In this document: positions 52,999 to 61,892 of the stretch, one piece after another
Numbering within the stretch: position 1 is the first letter of the stretch
How the letters are laid out: every line of letters begins with the position of its first letter
Source of the DNA: Candidatus Thiodiazotropha sp. (ex Monitilora ramsayi)
GTDB lineage: Bacteria > Pseudomonadota > Gammaproteobacteria > Chromatiales > Chromatiaceae
DNA: 64,000 nucleotides
Direction: 5' to 3'
Assembly (NCBI GenBank): GCA_025655575.1
Contig: JAHXIP010000003.1
Coordinates: forward strand, 62,001-126,000
The notes under the pieces: model-generated
What the model was told of the DNA's origin: nothing
The model's input: the letters and a program-made list of their open reading frames with translations, nothing else
Databases searched by the model: none
Translations under genes and position numbers: made by a program

Positions 52999-53268
52999 TC
53001 ACTGTACTGATGAGCCGGCATCAAGCAGGGGCGATAAATGCCCCTCGCTATCCAACTGACGCAGGTCATCGAATCCACCGATAGCCTGGTTATTGATAAC
53101 GATTTGGGGAAGCGTTCTACCTCCAGTTCGGCTCAACATCTCAGAAAGCACACCTTGGTCGGTGGCGACGTTGTACTCCTCGTAGGTAATCTCTCTCGAA
53201 TCCAGCAATGCCTTGGCATGGCTACAGAAGGGACATTGGGGTTGTGTATAGATCTCAACTTTTTGCAT
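52999..53268 (-). CDS. grxC: Glutaredoxin (GrxC-like)
   Basis: 89-residue thiol-disulfide oxidoreductase. It starts VEIYTQPQCPFCSHAKALL with the CPFC active site. GGRTLPQIVINNQAIGGFDD is the glutathione-binding region. It is the first gene of a pair with an exported cysteine hydrolase and is divergent from an AraC-type regulator. Confidence 0.93.
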   Translation of the reverse strand: MQKVEIYTQPQCPFCSHAKALLDSREITYEEYNVATDQGVLSEMLSRTGGRTLPQIVINNQAIGGFDDLRQLDSEGHLSPLLDAGSSVQ

Positions 53269-53385
53269 GACGTTCTCCGTTTTGTTTGGCTACGGATGTT
53301 ATTTTCGTCTACAGATCATGGATGAACCATGATGATTTATCCTTTGTTTATGTCTATTCATCCAGATATAACCTATATTTGAACA

Positions 53386-54282
53386 ATGGACGTCTTAAGT
53401 GAAATACTCCGTACCCTGCACCTCAGGGCCACCGTCTTCCTGCATGCTTGCTTTCGCGGGGACTGGGCGGTGGACACCTCCGGTGAACGACGGGCCACAT
53501 TCCATATGGTGGCCAGAGGCGGTTGCTGGCTCCATATGCCGGGTCAAGTGGAGCCCATTGCGTTGGCGGGTGGCGATCTGATCGTCTTTCCGCATGATGC
53601 ACAACACACCATCTCCAACAATCAGCAGCCACCTGATGCGCGTTTTCCACGTAATCAGCTACCGAATCAGAGTGAGGGTGGACCCGGCGTAACGTTGATC
53701 TGTGGCTACTTCGATTTTGACCGCCACAGCTGGAACCCGCTCATCGAGGCCATGCCCGAGTTCATGATCGTTCGAGAAGAAGGGAGCACCAGCGTGCCCC
53801 TGTCGGATACCTTAGGTCACTTTCTGGTCTATGAGGTGGAAGCTGCCCAGATGGGTGGCGATCTGGTGATCGATAAACTGTCGGAGATTCTCTTTATTCA
53901 TGTCATCAGAAATCATCTGACAAAGAATCAAGGTCAAGGCTTCATTGCCGCGCTGGCAGACGTCAAACTCGGCAAGGCACTGAGCAAGATACATGAAGAC
54001 CCCGCCAGCAACTGGACAGTCGACAAACTGGCAAAGAGTGCCGGCATGTCTCGATCGGCCTTCTCCGCTCACTTCAGCCATCTGGTAGCAACTTCACCGA
54101 TGCAGTACATCGCTCGCTGGCGCATGACACTGGCTAACGAGCGCTTCATGACGACCAATGACTCCGTGTCACAAGTTGCCAACCTGTCCGGTTATGAGTC
54201 AGAAGCGGCTTTCGCCAAGGCCTTCAAAAAGCATTTTGGCTATGGGCCCGGCAAGGCGAGAAGACGAAAAGTTGATCGCTAG
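53386..54282 (+). CDS. AraC-family regulator with N-terminal cupin domain
   Basis: 298 residues. The N-terminal cupin (about 8-165) has RATFHMVARGGCWLHMP and DLIVFPHDAQH. The C-terminal double helix-turn-helix (about 195-295) has WTVDKLAKSAGMSRSAFSAH and NLSGYESEAAFAKAFKKHFG. It is divergent from grxC, with 117 bases between the starts. Control of the grxC-hydrolase pair is inferred from that arrangement. The ligand is unknown. Confidence 0.92.
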   Translation: MDVLSEILRTLHLRATVFLHACFRGDWAVDTSGERRATFHMVARGGCWLHMPGQVEPIALAGGDLIVFPHDAQHTISNNQQPPDARFPRNQLPNQSEGGPGVTLICGYFDFDRHSWNPLIEAMPEFMIVREEGSTSVPLSDTLGHFLVYEVEAAQMGGDLVIDKLSEILFIHVIRNHLTKNQGQGFIAALADVKLGKALSKIHEDPASNWTVDKLAKSAGMSRSAFSAHFSHLVATSPMQYIARWRMTLANERFMTTNDSVSQVANLSGYESEAAFAKAFKKHFGYGPGKARRRKVDR

Positions 54283-54313
54283 TCTGCTTATCCCAACACG
54301 GCAGCAAGATTTT

Positions 54314-54703
54314 CTACGCTTCGATAGCCTGACGCACCCGCTCCAATCGTTGTCTCACTTCCCGGGCCAATTCCGCGACGCCAGGTTGCTCGACCAACTG
54401 CAGAACTGCCACGGGATCCATGAAGGCAACAGTGATAGCGCCGTCTTCCTCTTCCCGCAACACGACATTGCAGGGCAACAGCAGGCCGATATCGGGTTCG
54501 GCTTCGATAGCCTGATTGGCCAGTGCAGGATTACAGGCGCCAAGGATCTTGTAAGGACGCTTTTCCACCCCCAGTTTCGCCTTTAAGGTCGCCTGCACGT
54601 CGATTTCGGTCATGATACCGAAACCTTCAGCCTGCAAAGCCTCCACCACTCGCGTTTCAATCGCGCCTATACCGCCTTCCAGACGAACTGAGAAACTGTA
54701 CAT
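54314..54703 (-). CDS. DUF302-family protein
   Basis: 129 residues with no signal. The family pattern is clear in ALQAEGFGIMTEIDVQATLK, KILGACNPALANQAIEAEPD and LLLPCNVVLREEEDG. Function is unknown, though members are often found in sulfur and stress contexts. It is convergent with the AraC-type gene. Confidence 0.9.
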   Translation of the reverse strand: MYSFSVRLEGGIGAIETRVVEALQAEGFGIMTEIDVQATLKAKLGVEKRPYKILGACNPALANQAIEAEPDIGLLLPCNVVLREEEDGAITVAFMDPVAVLQLVEQPGVAELAREVRQRLERVRQAIEA

Positions 54704-54863
54704 AATCTGATCCTCCGATTAATTATTAAAAAAACAAGAACATTTAAGTTATATTGTCTATATGTAGCTGCAAGACTTAGTGATTAAGAATTTATTTCTG
54801 ATGGCAGACTACCATCTTTTTTGAGTGCCCACGCATTCATTTTTTGGGGATATCAGTGCAGTC

Positions 54864-55181
54864 ATGAAAACAAACATTCGCCAAACAATCACCCTGCTCA
54901 CATGGACTTTATTCTTGTTGATTATCTTTTGTGAACCGGCACTGGCAAACAAATTTGAAACCATTGGGGGTGGCATTCAGGGATCAACCAAAGTCAAAAT
55001 AGAATATCTTCAGATCATTGCCTATGTGGCTGGTGGCATATTCATCATTGCCGGTATACTCGCCATTTTGCTACACAATAAGAATGCACAAACCCTGAAC
55101 TACACCATGTGGAAATCCTCTTCTGCGCTCTTCTTTATACTGGGCATCGCTTCGATTGCTGCCGCAGTTTTCATGAAATAA
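54864..55181 (+). CDS. Small exported protein with two membrane helices, unknown
   Basis: 105 residues from ATG 54864 (GGGGA 13 bases upstream). A signal peptide (1-28, ending ALANK) is followed by a short polar part and two hydrophobic helices (YLQIIAYVAGGIFIIAGILA and SSALFFILGIASIAAAVFM). This topology resembles TrbC/VirB2-type pilins, but no conjugation genes are near. I do not assign a family. Confidence 0.65.
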   Translation: MKTNIRQTITLLTWTLFLLIIFCEPALANKFETIGGGIQGSTKVKIEYLQIIAYVAGGIFIIAGILAILLHNKNAQTLNYTMWKSSSALFFILGIASIAAAVFMK

Positions 55182-55195
55182 GAAAAACTCAGATT

Positions 55196-55858
55196 TCAGC
55201 CTGTGGCAGGAGGCAAGACATAAAAGAAAACCGCAAAGAAGTGGAGCACGCTGCCTGCCAGAACAAATAGATGCCATACTGCATGGTGATAGGCAAGCCG
55301 TTTCCACACATAGAAGATCACGCCCAAAGAATAGAAGAGTCCGCCGGCCAGCAACAGTATAAGCCCACCGGTTGCCACAGAGTCGAGCAAGGGTTTGATA
55401 GCAATCAACACCACCCAGCCCAAACCCAGATAGAGAGATATCGAAAGCCATTTGATTCGCTTTTTGATCGCCACCTCCAGCACGATGCCGACGATCGCCA
55501 CACCCCACACTAACCCGAATAGTGTCCAGCCCCAGCCACCTCTCAAGTTGACCAGGGTAAACGGTGTGTAGGTGCCCGCAATCAATAGAAAGATAGCCGC
55601 GTGATCGAGCCGCTGAAGTACCTGCTTCCCCTTGGACTCTGGAATACCGTGATAGAGCGTCGAGGCAGTGTAGAGCAGAACCAGCGTAGCGCCGTAGATA
55701 CTACTACTGGTAATGTGCCAGGCATCACCATAGAGGGAAGAGAAAGCCACCAGGACCGTGAGACCCGCAATACTGAGCAGAATACCGACCCCATGGGAAA
55801 CGGCATGAGCGATTTCCTCTCCCAGTGTGTAGTGTCTTTTCATCAGATCAGCGCGCAT
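55196..55858 (-). CDS. Hemolysin III / PAQR-family membrane protein (YqfA/TrhA type)
   Basis: 220 residues with seven hydrophobic helices. The family residues are EEIAHAVSHGVGILLS, STLYHGIPESKG, RLDHAAIFLLIAGTYTPF and AYHHAVWHLFVLAGS, which hold the Ser-His-Asp-His metal site. Members affect membrane lipid homeostasis. It is convergent with the small membrane protein gene. Confidence 0.93.
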   Translation of the reverse strand: MRADLMKRHYTLGEEIAHAVSHGVGILLSIAGLTVLVAFSSLYGDAWHITSSSIYGATLVLLYTASTLYHGIPESKGKQVLQRLDHAAIFLLIAGTYTPFTLVNLRGGWGWTLFGLVWGVAIVGIVLEVAIKKRIKWLSISLYLGLGWVVLIAIKPLLDSVATGGLILLLAGGLFYSLGVIFYVWKRLAYHHAVWHLFVLAGSVLHFFAVFFYVLPPATG

Positions 55859-55878
55859 GTGTATCTCTATAATACAGA

Positions 55879-56376
55879 CTACTCAGCAAATTCCAGCCGC
55901 TCTTGAAATTCATTAAGCGCTTTTCGGGCACAGACCTCATCCCGTTCGCCACCCGGTGCGCCACTGACGCCGATAGCGCCCAATTGATAGCCACCGGCCT
56001 CGATAGGCAGGCCTCCCTGCAGCACCAATATACCTTCCACATGATTCATCTCTTGTTGGATATCCCGCCGATTGTCTCGAAATACACCTGACGCTATACC
56101 TGAGAGGATCACAGCATTGGCCTTCTCACGGGCAATCTGGATAGTAAAACGACTGGCGTGAACATCACGCATCAGGGCAACCTCCGCACCATCGCTTGCC
56201 ACTACCACGGCTGTAACCTGATAACCATCAGCTCGGCAGGACTTAACAGCAGCTTTAACCATTTCCAGTGCAAGGTCAGGGCTCAGGCGCTTTGCCGAGA
56301 TGATATCCGCTGCCGGGGTTACCGTGGAGACAATCAGTAAAACACAGAGCAGAGAGACTATCCTAAGTTTAACCAT
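55879..56376 (-). CDS. Exported GlcG/HbpS-family haem-binding-like protein
   Basis: 165 residues with a signal peptide (1-22, TPAAD). The GlcG/HbpS fold is recognised by AVVVASDGAEVALMRDVHAS, AREKANAVILSGIASGVF and GGLPIEAGGYQLGAIGVSGA. Members bind haem or cobalamin or have unknown function. It is 20 bases before the PAQR gene on the same strand. Confidence 0.88.
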   Translation of the reverse strand: MVKLRIVSLLCVLLIVSTVTPAADIISAKRLSPDLALEMVKAAVKSCRADGYQVTAVVVASDGAEVALMRDVHASRFTIQIAREKANAVILSGIASGVFRDNRRDIQQEMNHVEGILVLQGGLPIEAGGYQLGAIGVSGAPGGERDEVCARKALNEFQERLEFAE

Positions 56377-56509
56377 CCACCTTTCCCATTGCCTGCACAG
56401 ACCCCATCAGCAGTTTGCACACAATCTACCACCTTTGTTCATACTCTTTGCTTAGTCATGAAAGAAAAAAGCTTCATCATTAGAAACATGCATGGGAGAA
56501 TCGTTCATC

Positions 56510-56917
56510 TCAATTCGGGAAGTGATCGGCATACTTATCGATCCATTCCAATGCCGCCTCTTCACCACTCAACTGACGACCCTCCGTCTCTCTGACACTC
56601 TGCCGATAGTGTTCGATATAGCAAAGCTGCTCCACCATGCGTACCGCATAAGCAGTCTCTTCCTCGGTAAATTTGACACCTACCTGATACTCCTCGCCTT
56701 CCCGCCTGCACCAGACCACCACACCGGTGGCGTGGAATTGAGGTGGCGTGATGGGTATGGCGAAATGAATCTCCAGACCAGGTTCGACCCACTGACTGGC
56801 AACGAAACAGAGTCCCCCTTCGCTGTAATTGCTCAGATGTTCCCGCCTTGTGTCGGCCCGACCTCCCAATTGGAAGTCGATAGGTACATCCGACGGGTGT
56901 CTGATGTAGAGACGCAT
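56510..56917 (-). CDS. PilZ-domain protein (c-di-GMP effector)
   Basis: 135 residues from ATG 56917 (the frame opens at 56971). The PilZ domain has RLYIRHPSDVPIDFQ, NYSEGGLCFVA and YQVGVKFTEEE. The usual D/NxSxxG is present as NYSEGG, and the arginine-rich N-terminal part is IRHPS rather than RxxxR, so binding is uncertain. The C-terminus has a conserved EAALEWIDKYADHF helix. It would respond to the GGDEF/EAL protein encoded in this window. Confidence 0.85.
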   Translation of the reverse strand: MRLYIRHPSDVPIDFQLGGRADTRREHLSNYSEGGLCFVASQWVEPGLEIHFAIPITPPQFHATGVVVWCRREGEEYQVGVKFTEEETAYAVRMVEQLCYIEHYRQSVRETEGRQLSGEEAALEWIDKYADHFPN

Positions 56918-57082
56918 ACAGTCTGGTCCATAGTGTTGGGAAAAGCCCCTTGGGTGTCTTAAACAAAGCAAAGACCCAGGCTTTTTTCAAGCATCGGCAG
57001 AATTACGACAGTTACATAATCCTCGTCTTCGCTCTGAAAAATACCTATTGCGAATGAAGCCGCATCATCACAGAATCATCTC

Positions 57083-58240
57083 ATGAAAACACCCGCTTTC
57101 CTCGACATGCTACACGCACTCATTGCCGCCCCATCGGTCAGCAGCGTCAACCCTGCGTGGGATATGAGCAATGCCAATGTCATCGAACTACTCGATGGCT
57201 GGTTCTCCTCTTTAGGTTTTAGCACCGAGACTCTCGATATCCCCGGCCACCCCGGCAAGTCTAATCTCATCGCCACCGCAGGTAGTGGAGATCAGGGCTT
57301 GGTGCTCTCCGGCCATACCGACACAGTCCCTTTCGATGCCGAGAAATGGGCCAGCGATCCCCTCCGGGTCACTGAAAGGGACGGCCGCCTTCACGGTATG
57401 GGTACAACGGACATGAAAGGTTTCTTCGCTGTGGTCATCGAAGCAATCCGTGAACTCCCCCTGGATCAGCTGAAACAGCCACTGGTGATTCTCGCTACCG
57501 CAGACGAGGAGAGCAGTATGTGCGGCGCCAAGTCACTGAGCGATCTGCATCGCCGGCTGGGACGGCATGCGGTGATCGGTGAGCCAACCAGCCTCAAACC
57601 TATTCACATGCACAAGGGTATCTCCATGGAGTCGATTCGCCTTACCGGCAAAGCGGGTCACTCCAGTAACCCCGATCTGGGCATCAACGCCCTGGACGGT
57701 ATGCACCAGGTACTCGGCGAGGTCATACGCTGGCGGCAAGATCTACAAAAGCGTTATCAAAACCCCGCTTTCGAGATTGCGGTACCGACACTCAATTTGG
57801 GCCATATTCACGGCGGCGACAATCCCAACCGTATTTGCGGCCAGTGCGAACTGCAGTTCGATCTACGCCCACTGCCCGGCATGCGCATTAATGATCTGCG
57901 CAACGAACTGGGTGAGCGGCTCGACATACTGTTAGCTTCCAGCGGTCTACAGTGGGAACTGGTGCCGGTTTTCGATGGTATTCCCGCGATGGAGACCCCC
58001 CGTGATGCCGCCATCATCCAGACCATGGAGCAGCTTACCGGCTCACCGGCGGGAGCTGTTGCCTTCGGTACTGAAGGACCCTATCTCAACGATCTTGGCA
58101 TGCAGACGGTGATCTGTGGTCCAGGCAATATCGATCAGGCCCACCAACCCAATGAGTATCTACCCTTGGAACATATCCAACCGGCGATCAACCTGATACA
58201 GTCTCTGGTCAAGCAATTCTGTTTAGAACCAAACAGTTAA
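57083..58240 (+). CDS. argE: Acetylornithine deacetylase
   Basis: 385-residue cytoplasmic M20-family zinc enzyme of arginine synthesis that hydrolyses N-acetylornithine. Conserved blocks are VLSGHTDTVPFDAEKW (first metal ligand), GMGTTDMKGFFA, ATADEESSMCGA (catalytic Glu), VIGEPTSL and GNIDQAHQPNEYL. It is 10 bases upstream of argA, so the first and fifth steps of the linear pathway are co-transcribed. Confidence 0.96.
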   Translation: MKTPAFLDMLHALIAAPSVSSVNPAWDMSNANVIELLDGWFSSLGFSTETLDIPGHPGKSNLIATAGSGDQGLVLSGHTDTVPFDAEKWASDPLRVTERDGRLHGMGTTDMKGFFAVVIEAIRELPLDQLKQPLVILATADEESSMCGAKSLSDLHRRLGRHAVIGEPTSLKPIHMHKGISMESIRLTGKAGHSSNPDLGINALDGMHQVLGEVIRWRQDLQKRYQNPAFEIAVPTLNLGHIHGGDNPNRICGQCELQFDLRPLPGMRINDLRNELGERLDILLASSGLQWELVPVFDGIPAMETPRDAAIIQTMEQLTGSPAGAVAFGTEGPYLNDLGMQTVICGPGNIDQAHQPNEYLPLEHIQPAINLIQSLVKQFCLEPNS

Positions 58241-58250
58241 GTATATTTAC

Positions 58251-59579
58251 ATGAGTAAGCGCACAAACAGAATCCCGGATAACTTTGTCGACTGGTTTCG
58301 TGGCTCGTCACCCTATATCCATGCACATAGGAATCGCACCTTTGTCATCGCTTTCGGTGGTGAAGCTGTAGCGGACACAGAGTTCGCTAACCTGGTCCAC
58401 GACATCGCCCTGCTGCACGGTATCGGCATCCGGCTGGTGCTGGTGCACGGTGCACGCCCGCAGATTGAGGAGAAACTCAATACCCGTGGTGTGGAGATGC
58501 AATATATCAACGGCCTGCGGGTCACCGATGACACCGCCCTCACCTGCGTCAAGGAGGCGGCCGGTACCGTACGTGTAGAGGTTGAGGCCCTGCTCTCCAT
58601 GGGGCTGGCCAACTCTCCCATGGCTGGAGCGAGCATCCGTGTTGCTTCGGGTAATTTCGTCACCGCTCGTCCCATTGGCGTCAGGGACGGCATCGACTAC
58701 TGCCATACCGGTGAGGTACGCCGTGTCGATGCCGTGGGTATTGAACAACGGCTGGCGAGCGGCGCCATTGCGCTGGTACCGCCCCTGGGTTACTCCCCCA
58801 CCGGCGAGGTGTTCAATCTGAGTGCCGCCGATGTGGCTGCCTCAGTCGCCATTGCTCTGGGTGCCGACAAATTGATCAACCTGATAGAGGCGAAAGGGGT
58901 AACCGATTCCAGAAACCGGCTCATCCCCAACATGGTGCCAAAGGCGGTTGATACTCTGCTGGCCCGGCGCAAACAGCTACCGGAGGATCTGGTACAAAAC
59001 CTTAACGCCGCTCTCACTGCCTGCCGCAGTGGCGTCAAACGTGTACATCTGATCGACCGCAAACTGGACGGCGCTCTGCTGAAAGAGCTCTTCACCCGGG
59101 ACGGTATTGGTACCCTGATAACAGCCGAACCTTATGAGGAGACCCGCACCGCGCGGATCGACGACGTGGGTGGCCTACTGGAGTTGATCGAACCGCTTGA
59201 AGAGGAAGGCATGCTGGTGCGTCGCTCACGGGAGCTGCTGGAGACTGAGATAGACTGCTTCACCCTGATGGAGCGGGATGGCATGGTCATCGCCTGCGCG
59301 GCGCTCTACCCCTATTCCAAGGAGTCTATGGCTGAACTGGCCTGTGTTGTGGTACATCCTGATTACCGGGGGGGAGACCGGGGTGAACGGCTGCTCGAGC
59401 ACATGGAGAAGTCTGCCAAGGCCCAAGGTATTGAAAAGCTATTCATCCTCACCACGCAGACAGCACACTGGTTTCGAGAGCATGGATTTGTACAGGGAGA
59501 CTTGAAGGATCTGCCGATGCGTAAACGCGAGCTCTACAACTACCGGCGAAACTCAAAGGTTTTTATCAAGCCGCTCTGA
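58251..59579 (+). CDS. argA: N-acetylglutamate synthase
   Basis: 442 residues. The N-terminal amino-acid-kinase-like domain (about 1-290, VIAFGGEAVADTEFANL, VLVHGARPQIEEKL) is catalytically silent and binds arginine. The C-terminal GNAT acetyltransferase domain (about 295-435) has VVVHPDYRGGDRGERLLEHM for acetyl-CoA and LTTQTAHWFREHGF. This bifunctional layout is typical of gammaproteobacteria. Feedback inhibition by arginine is expected. Confidence 0.96.
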   Translation: MSKRTNRIPDNFVDWFRGSSPYIHAHRNRTFVIAFGGEAVADTEFANLVHDIALLHGIGIRLVLVHGARPQIEEKLNTRGVEMQYINGLRVTDDTALTCVKEAAGTVRVEVEALLSMGLANSPMAGASIRVASGNFVTARPIGVRDGIDYCHTGEVRRVDAVGIEQRLASGAIALVPPLGYSPTGEVFNLSAADVAASVAIALGADKLINLIEAKGVTDSRNRLIPNMVPKAVDTLLARRKQLPEDLVQNLNAALTACRSGVKRVHLIDRKLDGALLKELFTRDGIGTLITAEPYEETRTARIDDVGGLLELIEPLEEEGMLVRRSRELLETEIDCFTLMERDGMVIACAALYPYSKESMAELACVVVHPDYRGGDRGERLLEHMEKSAKAQGIEKLFILTTQTAHWFREHGFVQGDLKDLPMRKRELYNYRRNSKVFIKPL

Positions 59580-59746
59580 AGCACCTGGCCGGGACTGTAT
59601 CCGCCCACCTTTCAGGGCATGGCGGAGGAATAATCCCTCCTGCCTGGGCGGGATAGTCCCAATTACCCCACACATATCCTCTGTATATACTCCGGTTAGG
59701 ATGCTAGTACTTTAAATCGTACTGTTACGCGCAAGAGGATCTGCAC

Positions 59747-59887
59747 ATGATGAACATCTCCCCGGATGTTTTCAGGCTATACGGCTATGCCATGATCGTC
59801 GTAGGCTTTCTGTTATTGCTGATCAACCACATCACCGTCACCCTGGGTGACCCCTGGCTGATTCCTGGTTTTTTAAGGCTCTACTGA
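59747..59887 (+). CDS. 46-residue single-helix membrane protein
   Basis: Translated by hand from ATG 59747 with AAGAGG 8 bases upstream. The protein is short and mostly hydrophobic, with one membrane helix (LYGYAMIVVGFLLLLINHIT) and a C-terminal GDPWLIPGFLRLY. I recognise no family. It lies alone after argA, about 165 bases downstream. Confidence 0.55.
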   Translation: MMNISPDVFRLYGYAMIVVGFLLLLINHITVTLGDPWLIPGFLRLY

Positions 59888-59973
59888 TATGAAGACAGTG
59901 GCTGGCGGGTAAGACCGGCCACTAGTGGGCCATATCTTAGGGAAGCGCTAAAACAGTCTGGGTGATCTCGCAG

Positions 59974-60067
59974 GTTGGGCCGACGCAGGAGGCCCAACAA
60001 TCCAGCCCCATGCACCGACTCATTCGAGAATCATAATGGTGACGTTGGGCCTCCTGCGTCAGCCCAA
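59974..60067. repeat. Inverted repeat with palindromic arms (dispersed-type element)
   Basis: The left arm (59974-59998, GTTGGGCCGACGCAGGAGG...) and the right arm (60044-60067) are complementary with one mismatch. Each arm is itself nearly palindromic (GTTGGGC ... GCCCAAC). It lies in the 414-base gap 59888-60301, which otherwise shows no gene. The layout resembles REP/BIME-like elements. Confidence 0.7.
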
Positions 60068-60301
60068 TCTACGGACTCAATACCCCCTTCACGCTGCTTG
60101 CCACCTATGTAGGAAAACCCACAACTGTTTGATACAAAACAATTCCATCCGGTGTATATGATCACAATATGATGCTCCAGCTCGCAAGGGCACTTGGCAA
60201 CGTAATTGCTGTCAGGAGAATGTGCCTATGTTTTCTCTCTCGACGAGCAAGCCTTGCGAACAGCCAACGATCAAAATACAAAGTATGTGACAATACGGTT
60301 T

Positions 60302-61111
60302 ATGAAACGAATGAGCAGAATGCGATATAGCACTCGCTGCCGACAGATTGTAAGGAAGCCTGCCAGGCTCATTGATGGCATCACCCTGCTGTGCCTCATG
60401 TTATTCAGCAGCCAGGTAACGGCTGCTGAGGTCGTGATTGCCGTGGCAGCCAATTTCACCAATACCACTCGACAGATTGCCCCTCTGTTCGAAAAAGCCA
60501 GCGGACACACCACTCGCATCAGCTATGGCTCCACCGGCAAACTCTATTCACAGATCGAGCACGGCGCTCCCTTCGAGGTCTTTCTGGCGGCTGACACCCA
60601 GCGCCCCATCAAGGCCGAAGCGGAAGGTCTGGCCGTGCCAGGCAGCCGCTTCATCTATGCCAGGGGAAAACTGGCGCTCTGGAGCAAGACGACCGGGTTA
60701 TTCGATTCAGGTGAGGACTATCTGAAAAGCGGCAATTTCAAACACCTCGCCACGGGCAATGCCAAAACCGCCCCCTATGGTTTGGCTGCCCGACAGGTGA
60801 TGACACATTTGGGTCTGTTTTCCAGGCTCGAACCAAAGCTGGTACGTGGCGAATCCATCGCACAGACTTTTCAGTTTGTCGCTACCGGTAATGCCAAGGC
60901 CGGATTCGTTGCCTATTCACAGATCAAGTCATGGCGGGGTGAAAGCGGTTCCACCTGGGAGATACCCCTGCACTACTACACCCCGATTGACCAGGCAGCC
61001 GTGTTACTGAAAAAGGGCGAATCCAATCCGGCAGCCCACGCCTTTCTTGCCTTCCTCAAGAGCGAAGCCGCCCGGAAAAAGATCAGGGAATTAGGCTATG
61101 GCGTGGAATAA
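60302..61111 (+). CDS. modA: Molybdate ABC transporter substrate-binding protein
   Basis: About 269 residues from ATG 60302; the frame opens at 60206 and there is no clear ribosome-binding site, so the start is uncertain. A signal region (about 20-40, ITLLCLMLFSSQVTAAE) is followed by VVIAVAANFTNTTRQIAPLF, SYGSTGKLYSQIEHGAPFEV and FLAADTQRPIKAEAEGL, the oxyanion-binding family blocks. It captures molybdate in the periplasm. It is the first gene of modABC. Confidence 0.94.
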   Translation: MKRMSRMRYSTRCRQIVRKPARLIDGITLLCLMLFSSQVTAAEVVIAVAANFTNTTRQIAPLFEKASGHTTRISYGSTGKLYSQIEHGAPFEVFLAADTQRPIKAEAEGLAVPGSRFIYARGKLALWSKTTGLFDSGEDYLKSGNFKHLATGNAKTAPYGLAARQVMTHLGLFSRLEPKLVRGESIAQTFQFVATGNAKAGFVAYSQIKSWRGESGSTWEIPLHYYTPIDQAAVLLKKGESNPAAHAFLAFLKSEAARKKIRELGYGVE

Positions 61112-61202
61112 CGCTGACGAACCGCATAGAGTTAAAGGCCTGACTTATTATTGTTGAATGTAGAACGAGCCAACCCCCGGATAAGCAGGCAACCCCTTAT
61201 TT

Positions 61203-61892
61203 ATGGAACACAGCATGATTTTCGACTGGCAACCCGTTTGGCTGACACTCAAACTGGCCGGGGTCTCCACACTCATACTGCTGGTGATCGGCACGCCTAT
61301 CGCCTGGTGGCTGGCGCGCTCGACTACCTGGTACAAGCAGATCATCTCTGCGGTAGTTGCACTGCCCCTGGTTTTGCCGCCCACAGTGTTGGGTTTCTAT
61401 TTATTGATCATGCTCGGTCCGGAAGGGCCCGTCGGTCGCCTGACCCAATCCCTTGGACTTGGCACTCTGCCTTTCACTTTCGGGGGTCTGGTGGTGGCAT
61501 CAGTCATCTACTCCATGCCCTTTGTGGTGCAACCCTTGCAGAACGCTTTCCAGTCACTCGGTCAACGCCCCGTAGAGGTCGCATCCACCCTGCGCGCTTC
61601 ACCATGGGATCGTTTTATGACCGTGGTTATCCCCCTGGCCCGCCCAGGCTTTCTGACTGCAGCTGTACTCTCATTCGCGCATACTATTGGAGAGTTTGGT
61701 GTCGTGTTGATGATCGGCGGTAATATTCCCGGTGTCACCAAGGTACTTTCAGTGGCGATTTACGATCATGTAGAGACACTGGAATACGGTCAGGCTCACC
61801 TCCTCGCTGCCGGTCTGCTGGCCTTTTCCTTCGCAGTGTTACTGACCCTCTATCTGCTGAACGGCCGTCTCAACCGGAATCATCAACCATGA
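61203..61892 (+). CDS. modB: Molybdate ABC transporter permease
   Basis: 229-residue permease with five or six membrane helices. The family blocks are [19 protein letters not shown], and the cytoplasmic EAA-like loop around [40 protein letters not shown]. The start has only a weak AGG upstream. Its stop overlaps the modC start in ATGA. Confidence 0.95.
   Translation: MEHSMIFDWQPVWLTLKLAGVSTLILLVIGTPIAWWLARSTTWYKQIISAVVALPLVLPPTVLGFYLLIMLGPEGPVGRLTQSLGLGTLPFTFGGLVVASVIYSMPFVVQPLQNAFQSLGQRPVEVASTLRASPWDRFMTVVIPLARPGFLTAAVLSFAHTIGEFGVVLMIGGNIPGVTKVLSVAIYDHVETLEYGQAHLLAAGLLAFSFAVLLTLYLLNGRLNRNHQP

Noticed and set aside
56389..56962. Plus-strand ORFs across the PilZ gene
   Set aside because: The minus frame has clear PilZ motifs. 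The plus frames are shadows.
61148..61723. Plus and minus ORFs overlapping modB in other frames
   Set aside because: They are shadows of modB, whose frame encodes an unmistakable permease.
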